Below are positions 61,399 to 64,000 of a stretch of DNA of 64,000 nucleotides, piece after piece. How positions within the stretch are numbered: the first letter of the stretch is position 1; each line of letters opens with the position of its first letter. Source of the stretch: Aestuariivirga litoralis (GTDB lineage: Bacteria; Pseudomonadota; Alphaproteobacteria; Rhizobiales; Aestuariivirgaceae); the NCBI RefSeq assembly GCF_015714715.1, contig NZ_WAHS01000002.1, forward strand, positions 806,001 through 870,000, in the 5' to 3' direction. A program made the position numbers and the translations under genes. The notes beneath the pieces are model-generated. The model saw only the letters and a program-made list of their open reading frames with translations. It did no database searches and was not told the origin of the DNA.

Positions 61399-62958
61399 AT
61401 GTCGGTTATTCGCTCCGCCGCGAAAGTTGGCGGGTTCACCTCCATCAGCCGCGTACTCGGCTTCATCCGCGACCAGCTCGTGGCCTTCACGCTGGGCACT
61501 GGTGGGGTTGCCGAAGCCTTTTTTGTGGCACAGCGCTTCCCGAACCTGTTCCGCACACTGTTTGCCGAAGGCGCATTCAACTCCGCCTTTGTGCCGCTTT
61601 TTGCCCGCAAGGTTGAAGGCGAGGGTGAACGCGCCGCGCACCGGTTTGCGCGCGATGTGTTCTCGGCGCTGCTCGCCTGGGTGCTGCTGTTCACCGTCAT
61701 CGCCATCGCCGCCATGCCATGGCTGATCTATGCGATCGCACCCGGCTTTAAGGGCGATCCTGCCAAAATAGCGCTGGCCACACTGCTCACTCAGATCTGC
61801 TTTCCCTATCTGCTGTTCATGTCGCTCACTGCTTTGCAAGGCGGCGTGCTGAACAGCCTGCACAGATTCACCGCCGCTGCGGCAGCACCTATCCTGCTCA
61901 ACATCGTGATGATCTTGTCGAACATGCTGGCTTATACCTTGGGTTCGGGCAATTCGCCGCTCACCGGTTACATCTTCGCCGTGGGCGTCACCCTTTCCGG
62001 CGTTGCGCAATATGCGCTTCTCGCGGTGGCCTGCAGCCGCGCTGGCATGCCGCTCACGCCGCGTCTGCCGCGCCTCACGCCGGATGTGAAACTGGTGATC
62101 AAGCGCTCGGTGCCCGGCATTATTTCCGGCGGCATCATGCAGATCAATCTGGTGATCGGCACCATGATCGCCACCAGCATTCCATCTGCTGTGGCCTATC
62201 TTTATTACGCTGACCGCCTGTATCAATTGCCGCTGGGCGTCATCGGCGTGGCGATCGGTGTGGTGCTGCTGCCCACACTGTCGCGCAAGCTGCGCGCCGG
62301 TGATGAATGGGGCGCACTCGATGCCTCCAATCGCGCCATAGAATTTTCGCTGTTCCTCACGCTGCCCGCCGCTGCCGCCTTGATGGTAATCGGTGCGCCC
62401 ATCCTGCACACGGTATTTGAACATGGCGCCTTTCATGCGGGCGATACACTGGCCGTAGCACCCGCCGTGGCCGCCTATGCCGCAGGCCTCCCGGCCTATT
62501 CACTCACTAAAGTTTTCCAGCCCGGCTTCTACGCGCGCGAAGACACCCGCACGCCAATGAACTTCGCGATTGTCTCGGTCGTGGTCAATATCGTGCTCAG
62601 CCTCGCCCTGTCGCGCTTCATGGGCCATGTCGGCATTGCGCTCGCCGCCACCATCGCCGCCTGGATCAATGCCGGGCAGCTCTATTTCCGCCTGCGCAAA
62701 TTGGGCCATTTCACTTTCGACCGTTCCGCCCGTTTCCGCCTGTCGCGCATGATCCTCTCCACCTGCATCATGGCCGCGGCTTTGTTTGACGTCGGCCTGT
62801 TAATGGATGGCGCCTTTGATCCGGGTGCCCACATCCTGCGCGCCATCATCGGCCTTGCCCTGCTGGTGGCCGCCGGAATCATCAGCTATTTCGGCGCCTC
62901 ACAACTGACTGGAGCTTGGCGCCTATCTGAGCTAAGGGGCGCGCTGAGAAGAAGTTAG
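61399..62958 (+). CDS. murJ: Lipid II flippase MurJ
   Basis: MurJ moves lipid II across the inner membrane. The 519-residue protein is almost all hydrophobic with about 14 segments, and contains the MviN/MurJ motifs SISRVLGFIRDQLVAFTLG, FPNLFRTLFAEGAFNSAFVP, QLPLGVIGVAIGVVLLPTLS and AYSLTKVFQPGFYAREDTRTP. It follows glnD after 98 bases. The start ATG at 61399 has no strong Shine-Dalgarno. trpS follows after 10 bases. Confidence 0.96.
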   Translation: MSVIRSAAKVGGFTSISRVLGFIRDQLVAFTLGTGGVAEAFFVAQRFPNLFRTLFAEGAFNSAFVPLFARKVEGEGERAAHRFARDVFSALLAWVLLFTVIAIAAMPWLIYAIAPGFKGDPAKIALATLLTQICFPYLLFMSLTALQGGVLNSLHRFTAAAAAPILLNIVMILSNMLAYTLGSGNSPLTGYIFAVGVTLSGVAQYALLAVACSRAGMPLTPRLPRLTPDVKLVIKRSVPGIISGGIMQINLVIGTMIATSIPSAVAYLYYADRLYQLPLGVIGVAIGVVLLPTLSRKLRAGDEWGALDASNRAIEFSLFLTLPAAAALMVIGAPILHTVFEHGAFHAGDTLAVAPAVAAYAAGLPAYSLTKVFQPGFYAREDTRTPMNFAIVSVVVNIVLSLALSRFMGHVGIALAATIAAWINAGQLYFRLRKLGHFTFDRSARFRLSRMILSTCIMAAALFDVGLLMDGAFDPGAHILRAIIGLALLVAAGIISYFGASQLTGAWRLSELRGALRRS

Positions 62959-62968
62959 AGAATAGATC

Positions 62969-63985
62969 ATGACCGCTTTCAAGCAACGCGTGCTGTCCGG
63001 CATGCAGCCCACCGGCAATCTCCACCTCGGCAATTATCTGGGCGCCATGGTGAACTGGGTGAAGATGCAGGAAACCCATGAGACGCTGTATTGCGTGGTG
63101 GATCTGCACGCCATTACGCAAGCCACGTCTGTCTGGGGCGGCCCGGCCACCTTGCGCAAATCCACCCTCGAAGTGGCCGCCGCCTACATCGCTGCCGGAA
63201 TTGATCCCAATCGTTCCATTCTGTTCAACCAGTCACGCGTGCATCAGCACGCTGAGCTGGCCTGGATCTTCAATTGCGTGGCCCGCCTCGGCTGGCTGAA
63301 CCGCATGACCCAGTTCAAGGAAAAGGCCGGCAAGGACCGCGAGAACGCTTCAGTTGGCTTGTATGATTATCCGGTGCTGATGGCCGCCGACATTCTGATC
63401 TATCACGCCACCCATGTGCCGGTGGGCGACGACCAGAAGCAGCATCTGGAACTGTGCCGCGACATTGCGATCAAGTTCAACAATGATTTCAGTGTGGAAT
63501 TCTTCCCGATCACCGAGCCTGTCATCATGGGTACGGCTACGCGCGTGATGAGCCTGCGTGACGGCACCAAGAAAATGTCGAAGTCAGACCCGTCTGATCT
63601 GTCGCGCATCAACTTGACCGACAGCGCCGACGACATCGCCAAGAAAATCCGCAAGGCCAAGACTGATGCCGATGGTTTGCCGGCCGAAGCCGAAGGCCTC
63701 AAGGGCCGCGCCGAAGCTGAAAACCTGGTGGGTATCTATGCGGCCCTTTCGGATGTGACCGTGGCCGATGTGCTGAAGCAATTCGGCGGCGGGCAATTCT
63801 CCGCCTTGAAGAACGCGCTGGCTGATCTGGCCGTGGCCAAGCTCGCCCCCATCAATGACAAGATGGTGCGCCTGCTGGCCGACCCCGGCTATGTCGAAGG
63901 CGTGCTGGTCGATGGTGCCGCCCGGGCTGCTGTGATCGCCGAACCGATCATGGCCGAAACCAAGAAGATCATGGGTTTCGTCTAG
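62969..63985 (+). CDS. trpS: Tryptophanyl-tRNA synthetase
   Basis: TrpS charges tRNA-Trp. The 338-residue class Ic synthetase has the HIGH variant HLGN (H19-N22 in PTGNLHLGN), the KMSKS loop KKMSKSD near residue 200, and [28 protein letters not shown]. The length is typical for bacteria. It follows murJ by 10 bases, in the conserved order. The last 15 bases of the window after its stop hold nothing recognisable. Confidence 0.97.
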   Translation: MTAFKQRVLSGMQPTGNLHLGNYLGAMVNWVKMQETHETLYCVVDLHAITQATSVWGGPATLRKSTLEVAAAYIAAGIDPNRSILFNQSRVHQHAELAWIFNCVARLGWLNRMTQFKEKAGKDRENASVGLYDYPVLMAADILIYHATHVPVGDDQKQHLELCRDIAIKFNNDFSVEFFPITEPVIMGTATRVMSLRDGTKKMSKSDPSDLSRINLTDSADDIAKKIRKAKTDADGLPAEAEGLKGRAEAENLVGIYAALSDVTVADVLKQFGGGQFSALKNALADLAVAKLAPINDKMVRLLADPGYVEGVLVDGAARAAVIAEPIMAETKKIMGFV

Positions 63986-64000
63986 GCGCTGGCTGCCCCG

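Noticed and set aside
61384-62436. Minus-strand open frame of 350 codons rich in His, Gln and Arg
   Set aside because: It is antisense to murJ; the composition is the complement of a hydrophobic protein.

Overview
The window is chromosomal DNA from an alphaproteobacterium, most probably of the Hyphomicrobiales (Rhizobiales). The evidence is the gene content and order: RegB/RegA (ActS/ActR), ChvI/ChvG followed by hprK, an EIIA-Man gene and HPr, an frcR-frcBCAK fructose-type ABC locus, an intracellular PHB depolymerase, and the maf-aroE-coaE-dnaQ-secB block that in related genomes lies beside the replication origin. Coding density is high. I see no rRNA, tRNA, CRISPR array, insertion sequence, integrase or phage gene.

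Layout. 1-6.2 kb: an intergenic stretch with DnaA-box-like sites, then maf-aroE-coaE-dnaQ, secB on the other strand, timA-mltA-smr-xre. 6.2-11.3 kb: ahcY and pckA converge on a strong terminator, then an aldose dehydrogenase/lactonase pair. 11.4-18.3 kb: a class A PBP, a YgjP-type metalloprotease, phaZ, regB-regA and an unknown secreted protein. 18.3-24 kb: dnaK-dnaJ-aldo/keto reductase-dapB-gpmA on the minus strand, led by a heat-shock-like promoter. 24-31.4 kb: alkB, a DUF1993 protein, a GlcG/HbpS-type protein, frcBCAK with frcR divergent, and a FucU/RbsD-type mutarotase. 31.4-33.1 kb: a TsaB-RimI fusion and plsC.

33.1-41.3 kb is the accessory part. In related genomes plsC is expected next to miaB. 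Here 8 kb separates them: a module of PhzF-, FAH-, RidA-, AraC- and aminotransferase-type genes, then a broken 5' copy of miaB joined directly to a 3' copy of plsC, then a large autotransporter with Ig-like repeats, then intact miaB. The order plsC / cargo 1 / miaB' / plsC' / cargo 2 / miaB records a duplication or the integration of a circular molecule at a core-gene junction. It is the most unusual structure in the window.

41.3-64 kb returns to core genes: miaB-phoH-ybeY-corC-hrcA-grpE, chvI-chvG-hprK-EIIA-HPr-mmcB, comM, a hybrid histidine kinase, an OlsB-like acyltransferase, and mutS-glnD-murJ-trpS.

The genes join several processes: protein folding (SecB, DnaK/DnaJ/GrpE/HrcA), carbon and redox control (RegBA, ChvIG, HprK/HPr/EIIA, PckA, PhaZ), nitrogen sensing (GlnD), DNA repair (AlkB, MutS, MmcB), envelope building (PBP1A, MltA, MurJ, PlsC, OlsB-like) and tRNA modification (TsaB, MiaB). 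Coordinates of motifs were read by eye; no alignment, folding or database search was run, and family names rest on recognised motifs and remembered synteny.
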